From contig NZ_CP020538.1 in NCBI RefSeq assembly GCF_002080435.1, positions 1,798,001 through 1,862,000 of the forward strand: 64,000 nucleotides of DNA, given 5' to 3'. The DNA is from Sphingobium herbicidovorans. GTDB taxonomy: Bacteria; Pseudomonadota; Alphaproteobacteria; Sphingomonadales; Sphingomonadaceae. The position numbers and the translations under genes are program-made. This document shows, in pieces, positions 46,984 through 54,716 of this stretch. Position 1 is the stretch's first letter. The number at the start of each line of letters is the position of its first letter. Under the pieces are notes generated by a model. It was not told the DNA's origin and ran no database searches. It worked only from the letters and a program-made list of their open reading frames with translations.

Positions 46984-47427
46984 TCAGCCCCGGCCTGACG
47001 CGTCCTTTTCCGCTGCCTGGGCCAGCAGCAGGTCGCGGGCGGCGTTGATTTCCGCCGCCAGTGCTTCGATCCCGCCACGGTCGGGATGGACCGAGGCGAT
47101 CAGACGCCGGTGCGCCGCGCGAATCGCATTCGCGTCGGCATCTGGCCCAACGCCCAGCAGCGCGCGCGCTCTTTCGAGGCTGAGGGCCTCAGGCGATGGC
47201 GGTTTCGAACGCACGGCCTTTGGCTTCTTCTTTGCCTGATTGAAGAAGAAGTAGGCCGCTCCCATCAGCAAGGGCGCGGCCGCGATCGGTTTGCCCTTGG
47301 CCGCCATCACCGCGCCAACCAGCGCGGCGCCCAGCACCATTCCGTCCTTCACGCTCATGCGCTGCAACCGTCCCGTCCAGATGAGCCAGGCCGCAAGCCC
47401 GAGAAACAGAATGGCGAACAGGCCCAC
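46984..47427 (-). CDS. Membrane-anchored J-domain protein
   Basis: The 147-residue protein has two N-terminal hydrophobic segments (about 1-18 and 28-65) and a C-terminal J domain with the HPD motif (LIASVHPDRGG) near 115. The layout resembles DjlA/Tim14-type DnaK co-chaperones. It is one base upstream of the mipZ stop position on the same strand, so both are likely one transcript with the phosphomannomutase. Client unknown. Confidence 0.85.
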   Translation of the reverse strand: MGLFAILFLGLAAWLIWTGRLQRMSVKDGMVLGAALVGAVMAAKGKPIAAAPLLMGAAYFFFNQAKKKPKAVRSKPPSPEALSLERARALLGVGPDADANAIRAAHRRLIASVHPDRGGIEALAAEINAARDLLLAQAAEKDASGRG

Positions 47428-48237
47428 CTAGGCCGCGCCGAGCAGATCGAACGACGCCGTTTCCTCCCGGGCTGGCAAGGAAAGCCCAGACACCATTTCG
47501 CGCAGTTCCTGGCGGGCGGCGATATGGCTGACGCCCAGGTCGCCCAGATGCCCCTTGTCCAGCAGGGTGAGGCCCGAGGGGAAAAGCTCACGGAAGATGA
47601 CGCGTTCCGAGAGGCCCGGAATCACGCGGAATCCGACGCGGCGGGACAGTTCCATCAGGGCGTCGCCCACGCGCTTCTTGTTGCGGGCGTCATGATGCTG
47701 GACGCGGTTGCGCAGGACGACCCAGTCGATCGAGACGCCGTCGGCCTTTGCCCGCGTCTTGCGCGCTTCGAAGATGAGTTCGGAATAAAAGGACAGGCGG
47801 CGCACCTTGAAGGTTTCGGCGTCCACCTGGCCGATCAGGTCGAAATCGACGAAACTGTCGTTCATCGGCGTCACCAGCGTATGCGCGCGGGCGGCCATGT
47901 GGCGGGCGAACACATCGTCGCGGCCGGGCGTATCGACGACCAGAAAATCCTTGCCCTGCGCAAGCGCTGCGGTCTGTTCCTCCAGCGCCTCTACCGTATC
48001 GCCCTGAAACACGGCGAAATCGGGCGCGGGCAGGTCTATGCCGCGACGCCGGGCGGTTTCGGCGCGGTTTTCCATGTAGCGGGTGACAGTGCGCTGGCGC
48101 GGGTCGAGATCGATCATGCCGACCCTGTGCCCCAGCGCCGTCAACGCGATGGCGGTGTGAACCGCCGTCGTGGATTTGCCGGTCCCGCCCTTTTCATTGG
48201 CGAAGACGATATGATGCGCGTGGGCATTCGGACCCAT
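47428..48237 (-). CDS. mipZ: Division-plane positioning ATPase MipZ
   Basis: MipZ is a ParA-type ATPase that forms a gradient from ParB at the origin and inhibits FtsZ away from midcell in alphaproteobacteria. The 269-residue protein has the deviant Walker A EKGGTGKSTTAV near 15-26, LDPRQRTVTRYMENR and the VVDTPGRDD Walker B, all closely like Caulobacter MipZ. It lies only about 2.5 kb from the candidate origin. ParB and parS are not in the window. Confidence 0.92.
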   Translation of the reverse strand: MGPNAHAHHIVFANEKGGTGKSTTAVHTAIALTALGHRVGMIDLDPRQRTVTRYMENRAETARRRGIDLPAPDFAVFQGDTVEALEEQTAALAQGKDFLVVDTPGRDDVFARHMAARAHTLVTPMNDSFVDFDLIGQVDAETFKVRRLSFYSELIFEARKTRAKADGVSIDWVVLRNRVQHHDARNKKRVGDALMELSRRVGFRVIPGLSERVIFRELFPSGLTLLDKGHLGDLGVSHIAARQELREMVSGLSLPAREETASFDLLGAA

Positions 48238-48340
48238 TGATACCCCCGTTATTATCGCAACGATTCTTGACCCTGTTGCCCGGTCATGGCTTTAGCGGGA
48301 TATTCCCATTGACCGCTGCCTTATCGGAGCCATCCGTCCC

Positions 48341-49186
48341 GTGCAAACCCTGCGTGACTTGTCCACCCTGCGATCCGCGATTGACGCCCTGAAAAGCGAC
48401 GGACGGCCTGTCGCGCTGGTGCCCACCATGGGCGCGCTGCATGAAGGCCATATGGCGCTGGTGGAGGAGGCGCGGCGACATGCCGGGCATGTGGTGGTGT
48501 CGATCTTCGTCAATCCGCGCCAGTTCGGGGCGAACGAGGATCTGGACAGCTATCCGCGCCGCGAGGCCAAGGACGCGCAGATGTTACAGACGGCGGGCGT
48601 CGACATATTGTGGGCGCCCACGCCCGAGGTCATGTACCCCAAGGGCTATGCGACCAATATTTCCGTGTCCGGCGTGACCGAAGGGCTGGACGGAGCAGCG
48701 CGGCCGGGTCATTTTGACGGCGTCGCGACGGTCGTTTCCAAGCTGCTGAACCAGGTACAGCCCCATGTCGCGCTGTTCGGCGAGAAGGATTATCAGCAGC
48801 TCGCCATGATCCGCCAGATGGTGCGCGACCTGGACATGCCCATCGAAATCATCGGCGTGCCGACGCAGCGGGCAGAAGATGGCCTGGCCCTGTCATCGCG
48901 CAACGCCTATCTGAGCGAGGATGAGCGCAAGGCCGCGCTGGCCCTGCCCCGCGCGCTGGGCGAAGCGGCGCGGCAGATGGAAAAGGGCGCGACCGTCGAT
49001 TCCGCCATCGCCAAGGCGATCACGATGCTGGCCGCTCATGGATTTGACCCTATCGACTATGTGTCGCTGTGCGATGCAGTGACGCTGGAGCCAATGAGCG
49101 TGCTCGACCGCCCCGCCCGCCTGCTGGGCGCGGCGAAGCTGGGGCGGACGCGATTGATCGACAATATCGCGGTCGAGCCTTTGTAA
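48341..49186 (+). CDS. panC: Pantothenate synthetase
   Basis: PanC condenses pantoate and beta-alanine with ATP in coenzyme A synthesis. The 281-residue protein has PTMGALHEGHMALV near 28-41, FVNPRQFGANEDL, the GLDGAARPGHFDGVATVVSKLLN region and LSSRNAYLSEDER. The GTG at 48341 is the start and gives a normal N-terminus (MQTLRDLSTL). It runs against the local minus-strand genes. It ends by a palindromic repeat before hemJ. Confidence 0.95.
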   Translation: MQTLRDLSTLRSAIDALKSDGRPVALVPTMGALHEGHMALVEEARRHAGHVVVSIFVNPRQFGANEDLDSYPRREAKDAQMLQTAGVDILWAPTPEVMYPKGYATNISVSGVTEGLDGAARPGHFDGVATVVSKLLNQVQPHVALFGEKDYQQLAMIRQMVRDLDMPIEIIGVPTQRAEDGLALSSRNAYLSEDERKAALALPRALGEAARQMEKGATVDSAIAKAITMLAAHGFDPIDYVSLCDAVTLEPMSVLDRPARLLGAAKLGRTRLIDNIAVEPL

Positions 49187-49219
49187 CGGCGTCTCTGGCA
49201 CTCCGCGTCGGGGCGCGAG

Positions 49220-49239
49220 ATCCCAGCTTTCGCTGGGAT
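49220..49239. repeat. REP-type palindrome ATCCCAGC-TTTC-GCTGGGAT
   Basis: Eight-base arms around TTTC, followed by GACGG. Its minus-strand translation gives the well-known VIPAKAGIS signature of dispersed REP elements. It sits between convergent panC and hemJ and can serve as a terminator. Only one copy was seen here. Confidence 0.7.
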
Positions 49240-49268
49240 GACGGCCGAAATGGACGGTATGCCGAGAG

Positions 49269-49709
49269 TCAGAAGGGTCTGACGATTACGGCGACAACGA
49301 TCACCGCCGCCGCGATTCCCGGCACTTCGTTGATGAGGCGCAGGTTCTTCTCGGTCATCGGACGCTGACCTGCGGCGAGCTTCTTCACATAGCCCGCGAT
49401 CCAGCCATGATAGGCGGACAGGCCCAGGACAAAGAGCAGTTTCAGGTGAAACCAGCCGAAATGCCACGCGCCTATTTCGACCATCAGCATGAGGCCGAAG
49501 ACCCAGACCAGGATGAGCGACGGGTTGAGGATGATTTTCAGCAACCGCCTTTCGCGGTCGATCCATTTCTTGTCCTCGTCAGATCCCACGGCGCATTGGT
49601 GATGATAGACGAAGAAACGCGGCATCATGAACAGCCCCGCCATCAGGAAGATGACGAAGATGAGATGGGCGGCCTTCACCCACAGATAGGCGGCGCCGAG
49701 ATAGGGCAT
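49269..49709 (-). CDS. hemJ: Protoporphyrinogen oxidase HemJ
   Basis: HemJ (UPF0093) oxidises protoporphyrinogen IX to protoporphyrin IX in heme synthesis in many alphaproteobacteria. The 146-residue protein has four membrane helices with conserved His in WVKAAHLIFVIFLMAGLFMMPRFFVYHH and in LKLLFVLGLSAYHGWI. The start ATG overlaps the hemE stop by one base (TGATG), so the two heme genes are coupled. Confidence 0.92.
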   Translation of the reverse strand: MPYLGAAYLWVKAAHLIFVIFLMAGLFMMPRFFVYHHQCAVGSDEDKKWIDRERRLLKIILNPSLILVWVFGLMLMVEIGAWHFGWFHLKLLFVLGLSAYHGWIAGYVKKLAAGQRPMTEKNLRLINEVPGIAAAVIVVAVIVRPF

Positions 49710-50770
49710 CAGCTGTCCTTTCCTTGCCGGACATAGGCGATCAACGCTTCGACATGCGCAATGGGCGTGTCAGGCAGGATGCCATGGCCAAGATTGAGGA
49801 TATGCGGACGGCCCGCAAAGGCCGCGCGAATATTGTCGATGGATTCCTCCACCGCCCTGCCCCCGGCGATCAGCGCCAGCGGATCCAGATTCCCCTGCAC
49901 CGGCAGCCCCTGGGGCAGGACGCGGTTGGCCCAGTGCGGATCGACGGTTTCGTCGACGCCGATCGCATCGACGCCGGTGCCGGCGGCATAGTCGGCCAGT
50001 TTTGCGCCCGCGCCCTTGGGAAAGCCGATGACGGGAATGGCGGGATGCAGGGCCTTGAGCTTTTCGACGATGCGGCGATTGGGTTCGATAACCCAGCGTT
50101 CGAACTGGAGCGGCGAAAGGCTGCCTGCCCAGCTGTCGAACAGCTGCACCGCTTCGACACCGGCCTGAATCTGGCCGGAAAGGTAAAGGACGGTGGAATC
50201 GACGATTGCGTCGATGATCGCGCCGAAGCGTTCTGGATCCTGATAGGCGAGGCGTCGGGCCGCGCCCTGATCCTTGCTGCCCTGCCCGGCGACCATATAG
50301 GTGGAAATGGTCCAGGGGCTGCCTGCAAAGCCCAGGAAAGTGACAGACGGGTCAAGCGCCGCCTTCACCTGCCGCACCGTTTCATAGACCGCCTCATAGC
50401 GGCCAAGATCGGGTTTGAGCGCGGAGAGATCCGTTTCACTGAGGATTGGCGCCAGGCGAGGCCCCTCCCCCGTTTCGAACCACAGGTCCTGGCCCATGGC
50501 GTAGGGGACGATGAGAATGTCGGAAAAGAGGATCGCGCCGTCAAAGCCGAAGCGGCGCAGCGGCTGGAGCGTGACCTCGGCGGCGGCGGCGCTGTCATAG
50601 ACCAGTTCCAGGAAGCCGCCCTTTTCAGCCCGCAAGGCGCGATATTCGGGGAGATAACGACCCGCCTGACGCATCAGCCACATGGGCGGCACGGCGGGAC
50701 ATTCACCCTTCAGCACCGAAAGCAGCGGCTTGGTGGTTCCGGTGGAAAGGCCGGCATCTGGTCCCGTCAT
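49709..50770 (-). CDS. hemE: Uroporphyrinogen decarboxylase
   Basis: HemE removes four acetate carboxyls from uroporphyrinogen III. The 353-residue protein has PPMWLMRQAGRYLPEYR near 30, the FSDILIVPYAMGQ segment and the GFAGSPWTISTYMVAGQGS loop, all typical. The start at 50770 is chosen; the frame upstream to 50860 is inside the origin. In Caulobacter hemE also abuts the origin, and a strong hemE promoter there overlaps it. The gene leads hemJ. Confidence 0.95.
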   Translation of the reverse strand: MTGPDAGLSTGTTKPLLSVLKGECPAVPPMWLMRQAGRYLPEYRALRAEKGGFLELVYDSAAAAEVTLQPLRRFGFDGAILFSDILIVPYAMGQDLWFETGEGPRLAPILSETDLSALKPDLGRYEAVYETVRQVKAALDPSVTFLGFAGSPWTISTYMVAGQGSKDQGAARRLAYQDPERFGAIIDAIVDSTVLYLSGQIQAGVEAVQLFDSWAGSLSPLQFERWVIEPNRRIVEKLKALHPAIPVIGFPKGAGAKLADYAAGTGVDAIGVDETVDPHWANRVLPQGLPVQGNLDPLALIAGGRAVEESIDNIRAAFAGRPHILNLGHGILPDTPIAHVEALIAYVRQGKDS

Positions 50771-50787
50771 ATACTCTCTTATAATTA

Positions 50788-50972
50788 GATTCTTAGAAGG
50801 ATGATGATGATAGTAGGGCGCTTGGCAGCGGGGTTTATGCGCTGTGCCCCGTTTTGCCAACAGCTTGACTCTTCAAGGTCAGGGATTCGGGACCGATTCA
50901 ATCCACTTGTCCACGTTACCCACAGGCTGTGGATGAAAATGACGGCCTGTTGGGGGCATGTGGATAAGATTC
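50788..50972. promoter_or_regulatory. Cluster of five GANTC (CcrM) sites in oriC
   Basis: GANTC occurs at 50788, 50867, 50884, 50895 and 50968. Random expectation at this base composition is roughly one per 290 bases, so five in 185 is a clear excess. In Caulobacter, CcrM methylation of origin GANTC sites helps replication. Confidence 0.75.
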
Positions 50973-51036
50973 CGGCTAGTGGGTGCTATCCAAAAGGGGT
51001 ATTTTTACCCGCAACCTATCCCTTGCTTTATCCACA
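50907..51036. promoter_or_regulatory. DnaA box cluster
   Basis: Boxes relative to TTATCCACA: 50907 (+, two mismatches), 50916 (+, one), 50928 (-, one), 50959 (-, perfect), 51028 (+, perfect). They lie on both strands over 130 bases. This is the main evidence for the origin. Confidence 0.85.
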
Positions 51037-51059
51037 GGCTCCACACAGAGATATGCGTC

Positions 51060-51887
51060 ATGTCGCGTATCCACCTGCATCTGTTGTCGGACTCCACCGG
51101 CGAGACCCTGGAGAACATCGCCAAGGCGGCCATCGGCGCGTTTGAGAATGTCGAGGCGGTAAGGCATTTCTGGCCGATGGTCAGGTCCGATCTTCACCTG
51201 GACCGGATCATGGAGGAGATCGCCGCCAACCCGGGACTGGTGCTGTTCACCCTGTCCAATCACCAGCTGCGGCGACGGCTGGAAACCCGGTGCCGGGCGC
51301 TGGGCCTGCCGCATGTCGCGGCGCTCGACAGCGTAACGGACGCGCTGTCCAACATATTGGGGCAGGAAACGCGCAACCGTCCGGGCCGCAAACATATTCT
51401 CGACGAAGCCTATTTCGCCCGGATCGAGGCTATTCAGTTCACCATCGCCCATGATGACGGCGTGGGGCACGAAAATTGGGAGGAAGCCGACATCGTGCTG
51501 GCGGGCGTGTCGCGCGCGTCCAAGACGCCGACGTCCATCTATCTTGCCAATCGCGGGTACAAGACGGCGAACATCCCGCTGGTCGTGCAGTCGCCGCCGC
51601 CGCGCAGCCTGTTTGCACTAAAGCATCCGATGGTCGTCGGCCTGACCGTCAGCCCGGAACGGCTGGTGCAGATTCGCCGCAACCGGCTGCTTTCATTGAA
51701 CCAGGCGCCCGAGACCAGCTATGTCAATCTGGACAAGGTGCAGGAGGAACTCGCCTTTGCCCGGCGCATGTTCGCCGACAATGGCTGGCCGGTGATCGAC
51801 ATGACCCGCCGGTCGATCGAGGAAGCGGCGGCGGCCATCATAAACCTGTTCAACGACCGCGTGCTGGCGGAAGGAAGTGACGCATGA
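51060..51887 (+). CDS. ppsR: PEP synthase / PPDK regulatory protein (DUF299)
   Basis: DUF299 proteins are bifunctional kinase/pyrophosphorylases that regulate pyruvate,phosphate dikinase or PEP synthase through Thr phosphorylation. The 275-residue protein starts MSRIHLHLLSDSTGETL and has the nucleotide loop GVSRASKTPTSIYLANRG. The start at 51060 is chosen because it begins the family N-terminus; the frame upstream crosses the origin. It is the first of the conserved origin-proximal set (ppsR-maf-aroE-coaE-dnaQ). Confidence 0.92.
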   Translation: MSRIHLHLLSDSTGETLENIAKAAIGAFENVEAVRHFWPMVRSDLHLDRIMEEIAANPGLVLFTLSNHQLRRRLETRCRALGLPHVAALDSVTDALSNILGQETRNRPGRKHILDEAYFARIEAIQFTIAHDDGVGHENWEEADIVLAGVSRASKTPTSIYLANRGYKTANIPLVVQSPPPRSLFALKHPMVVGLTVSPERLVQIRRNRLLSLNQAPETSYVNLDKVQEELAFARRMFADNGWPVIDMTRRSIEEAAAAIINLFNDRVLAEGSDA

Positions 51888-52477
51888 TCGTGCTGGCATC
51901 GCAAAGCGCGAGCCGCCGCGCGCTGTTGGGCGCGGCGGGCGTGTCGTTCGAGGCGTTGTCGCCCGGCGTGGACGAGGAAGCGGCCAAGGAAGCGTTGCGG
52001 GCCGACGGGCTGGACGCCCGGGCGCTGGCCGACGCGCTGGCGGAGTTGAAGGCATTGCGCGTGTCGCAGCGCGTGCCGGGCGGGCTGGTGCTGGGCTGTG
52101 ACCAGACGCTGAGCCTGGACGACGGGTCGATGATCGACAAGGCGGTGGACCGGGAGGATGCCGCGCGCATCCTGCGCCTGTTGTCGGGCCGGGTGCATCA
52201 TTTGCACAGCGCGGCGGTGATGGTGCTGAACGGCGAGCCGATCTGGCGGCATATCGAGCGGGTGCGAATGACGGTGCGGTCTTTGTCGGACGCGTTTATC
52301 GATGCTTATCTCGATCAGGATTGGGACCAGTGCCAATGGTGCGTCGGATGCTATCGGATCGAGGGGCCGGGCGCGCAGCTGTTCGCGAAAGTCGAGGGCA
52401 GCCAGTTCGCGATTCAGGGATTGCCGTTGCTGCCGCTGCTTGACTTTCTGCGCATCCGGGGCGTTCTGCCGTCATGA
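51884..52477 (+). CDS. maf: Maf-like nucleotide pyrophosphatase
   Basis: Maf proteins hydrolyse noncanonical or canonical NTPs and are linked to septum control. The 197-residue protein has LASQSASRRALL at the start and the conserved GCDQTL near 72 and DKAVDREDAARILRLLSGR. The ATGA overlaps with ppsR upstream (51884) and with the aroE leader frame downstream (52474) show a coupled operon. The specific substrate is not clear. Confidence 0.9.
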   Translation: MIVLASQSASRRALLGAAGVSFEALSPGVDEEAAKEALRADGLDARALADALAELKALRVSQRVPGGLVLGCDQTLSLDDGSMIDKAVDREDAARILRLLSGRVHHLHSAAVMVLNGEPIWRHIERVRMTVRSLSDAFIDAYLDQDWDQCQWCVGCYRIEGPGAQLFAKVEGSQFAIQGLPLLPLLDFLRIRGVLPS

Positions 52478-52518
52478 CCGACAAGCTACCCTATGCCCCC
52501 TGCCCTATGCCGAGGTGA
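52474..52518 (+). CDS. Fourteen-codon leader frame before aroE
   Basis: The ATG at 52474 overlaps the maf stop (ATGA), as expected for the original aroE start. It encodes MTDKLPYAPCPMPR and stops at a TGA (52516-52518) that overlaps a GTG at 52515 (GTGA). The frame is broken by a 14-base imperfect tandem duplication (52486-52499 and 52500-52513). Translation could end here and restart at the GTG. Confidence 0.5.
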   Translation: MTDKLPYAPCPMPR

Positions 52519-53309
52519 TCGGCGATCCGATCGCGCACAGCAAATCGCCGCTGATCCACAATTTCTGGCTCGACTGCCTGGGGATCGAGGCGGAGTATCG
52601 CAAGACTCATGTGACAGCGGAGGGATTGGCCGCCTATTTCCTTGAGCGGCGATCCGATCCCGACTGGCTGGGGTGCAACGTCACCTTGCCCCACAAGATC
52701 GCGGTGATGGACTATACCGACGATCCGGGCGGCGTGCGCGAGCGGATCGGGGCGATGAACACGATCGCCAGCGAAACCGGCGGGCCATTGATCGGCACCA
52801 ACACCGATGCGGGCGGGTTCCTGCAACCCTTGTTGCGCGACAAGTGGAAGGGGACGAGCGCGGTTCTGGTCGGCGCGGGCGGTGCAGCGCGCGCGATCCT
52901 GTTTGCGCTCACCAGCCTGGGCGTGCCGGACATCACGGTGATGGCGCGCGACCCGGCCAAGGGGCAGGCGCTCCTCGACCGGGCGAAGGTGAAGGGGCGC
53001 GTCATCGGAATGGCTGACCCGCTTCCCGCCGCGGACCTGCTGGTCAACACCAGTTCCCTGGGCATGGTGGGTCAGCCGGGGCTGGATCTGGATCTTGCCC
53101 CGCTTGTCCAGGATGCGACGGTTTATGACATCGTCTATGCGCCGCTGGAGACCGGGTTGCTCAAGGCCGCGCGGGCGCGAGGTTTGAAGGCGCTGGACGG
53201 GCTGGAGATGCTGATCGGGCAGGCGGCGCTCGCCTTCGACATATTCTTTGACGCAGAGGCGCCGCGCGACCGGGACGAGGAATTGCGGGCCTTGCTGCTG
53301 GCGGCGTGA
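52515..53309 (+). CDS. aroE: Shikimate dehydrogenase, 5' end altered
   Basis: AroE reduces 3-dehydroshikimate to shikimate with NADPH. The frame carries IGDPIAHSKSPLIHNFWLD with the shikimate-binding Ser-x-Ser, NVTLPHK with the catalytic Lys, VGAGGAARA and the C-terminal GLEMLIGQAALAF. The natural ATG (52474) is in another frame because of a 14-base duplication. The GTG at 52515 gives MIGDPIAH, four or so residues shorter than usual, 264 in all. An upstream in-frame ATG (52302) inside maf would add a nonsense-like prefix. Function is likely retained but not sure. Confidence 0.8.
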   Translation: MIGDPIAHSKSPLIHNFWLDCLGIEAEYRKTHVTAEGLAAYFLERRSDPDWLGCNVTLPHKIAVMDYTDDPGGVRERIGAMNTIASETGGPLIGTNTDAGGFLQPLLRDKWKGTSAVLVGAGGAARAILFALTSLGVPDITVMARDPAKGQALLDRAKVKGRVIGMADPLPAADLLVNTSSLGMVGQPGLDLDLAPLVQDATVYDIVYAPLETGLLKAARARGLKALDGLEMLIGQAALAFDIFFDAEAPRDRDEELRALLLAA

Positions 53310-53313
53310 AGCG

Positions 53314-53907
53314 ATGAAGATCTATGGCCTGACCGGTTCGATCGGCATGGGGAAATCCGCTGTTGCCGCCATGTTGCAGCGGGAGGGCGTTCCCGTGTTC
53401 GACGCGGATGCCGCCGTGCATCGGCTGCAAGGGCCGGGCGGCAGGCTGTTGCCCGCGATCGAGGCGCGCTTTCCGGGGACGACCGGACCCAGGGGCGTCG
53501 ATCGCCCGAAACTGGGCGCGGCGGTATTCGGCCATCCCCAGGAGCTGAAAGCGCTGGAGGCGATCGTCCATCCTGCCGTCCGGGAAGAGCGGATCGCGTT
53601 CCTGCGCCGTCACCGGTCGCGCGCCTTTGTCGTGCTCGATATCCCGCTGCTCTATGAAAAGCATAGCGAACGCATGCTGGCCGGCGTCATCGTCGTGAGC
53701 GCGCCTGCGTGGAAACAGCGCAAACGCGTGCTGGCGCGCGCGGGCATGACTCCAGCCAAATTCCGCAAAATTCTGCGTTTGCAGACGCCGGATGCTGAAA
53801 AGCGGCGGCGGGCTGACTATATCATCAATAGCGGGACGACTTTCGCCGAAACGCGGGCCCAGGTAAGGCGCTTGGTCGCTTGCCTTGGTGCGAAGACAGG
53901 TCGATAA
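53314..53907 (+). CDS. coaE: Dephospho-CoA kinase
   Basis: CoaE phosphorylates dephospho-CoA at the 3'-OH, the last step to coenzyme A. The 197-residue protein begins KIYGLTGSIGMGKSAVAAML (P-loop GSIGMGKS), then DADAAVHRLQGPGG and the VLDIPLLYEK substrate site. The ATG at 53314 is four bases after the aroE stop, within the origin-proximal operon. The longer frame from 53248 lies inside aroE. Confidence 0.93.
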   Translation: MKIYGLTGSIGMGKSAVAAMLQREGVPVFDADAAVHRLQGPGGRLLPAIEARFPGTTGPRGVDRPKLGAAVFGHPQELKALEAIVHPAVREERIAFLRRHRSRAFVVLDIPLLYEKHSERMLAGVIVVSAPAWKQRKRVLARAGMTPAKFRKILRLQTPDAEKRRRADYIINSGTTFAETRAQVRRLVACLGAKTGR

Positions 53908-53940
53908 GAACAAGTCCGGCAGAGTCGGTTGAAGAGGGCA

Positions 53941-54633
53941 ATGCGCGAGATTATTTTCGACACCGAAACAACAGGGTTCGACCCCGCGTCTGGCGACCGG
54001 CTGGTGGAGATCGGTTGCATTGAACTTTTTAACCGGGTGCCCACGGGGCGGACATTCCACGCTTACTATAATCCCCAGCGCGCCATGCCCTCCGCCGCCG
54101 AGGCGATTCACGGGCTGTCCGACATATTCCTCAAGGACAAGCCGCTCTTTTCGGCAGGGGTCGAGGAATTGCTCGACTTTCTGGAGGACAGCCATCTGGT
54201 CGCGCATAATGCGCGGTTCGATTTCGGCTTCCTCAACCACGAACTGAAACTTTGCGGACGGTCCGAAGTGTCGATGGAGCGTATGATCGACACGGTGGCG
54301 ATCGCGCGCCAGCTGCATCCCGGCGCCAAACATAGCCTGGACGCGCTGTGCAGCCGCTATGGCATCGACCGCAGCCACCGCATCAAGCATGGCGCGCTGC
54401 TCGACGCCGAACTGCTTGCCCAGCTTTACATTGAACTGACCGGCGGCCGTCAGATCGGCCTGGGTCTTGCACGAGAGGAGGAGAATGACGCCATTCGGGC
54501 GGAACTTGCGGCTGGTATCGCGGTTCGCCCTGTTCGTCCCGCGCGGCTTTTCACTGCCAGCGCGGCAGAGCTGGAACGGCATGCAGCGTTCGTCGCGACG
54601 CTGGAAAAGCCGCTCTGGCTGGAGGAAGCCTGA
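53941..54633 (+). CDS. dnaQ: DNA polymerase III epsilon subunit
   Basis: DnaQ is the 3'-5' proofreading exonuclease of the replicase. The 230-residue protein has ExoI IIFDTETTGFDP near 4-15, the ExoII-type HNARFDFGFLNHEL near 85 and the ExoIIIe region HGALLDAELLAQLY near 150. The C-terminal tail is short, as in other alphaproteobacteria. ATG 53941 has AAGAGG before it; 53929 is an alternative. Its place next to coaE at the origin is conserved. Confidence 0.94.
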   Translation: MREIIFDTETTGFDPASGDRLVEIGCIELFNRVPTGRTFHAYYNPQRAMPSAAEAIHGLSDIFLKDKPLFSAGVEELLDFLEDSHLVAHNARFDFGFLNHELKLCGRSEVSMERMIDTVAIARQLHPGAKHSLDALCSRYGIDRSHRIKHGALLDAELLAQLYIELTGGRQIGLGLAREEENDAIRAELAAGIAVRPVRPARLFTASAAELERHAAFVATLEKPLWLEEA

Positions 54634-54716
54634 AGGCGGGGGACGATGTCCTGCCCTTCATGCTTCACGCCAACCGGACTGCTTCCCGCAGCCCGGCAAG
54701 AACAAGGAGAAGGCAT

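Larger units (their letters stand above)
50771..51059. other. oriC: Chromosomal replication origin (oriC) candidate
   Basis: The 289-base gap lies between hemE (minus) and the DUF299 gene (plus), the same place as the Caulobacter origin and near RP001 in Rickettsia. It contains two perfect DnaA boxes and three near-matches in 130 bases, an AT-rich stretch at 50771-50810 suitable for unwinding, and five GANTC methylation sites. Genes on each side run mostly away from it. No IHF or CtrA site was recognised with confidence. Confidence 0.87.

Noticed and set aside
52302..52473. ATG at 52302 as the start of aroE
   Set aside because: The added part is the maf coding sequence read in another frame, with a Cys/Arg-rich nonsense-like composition.
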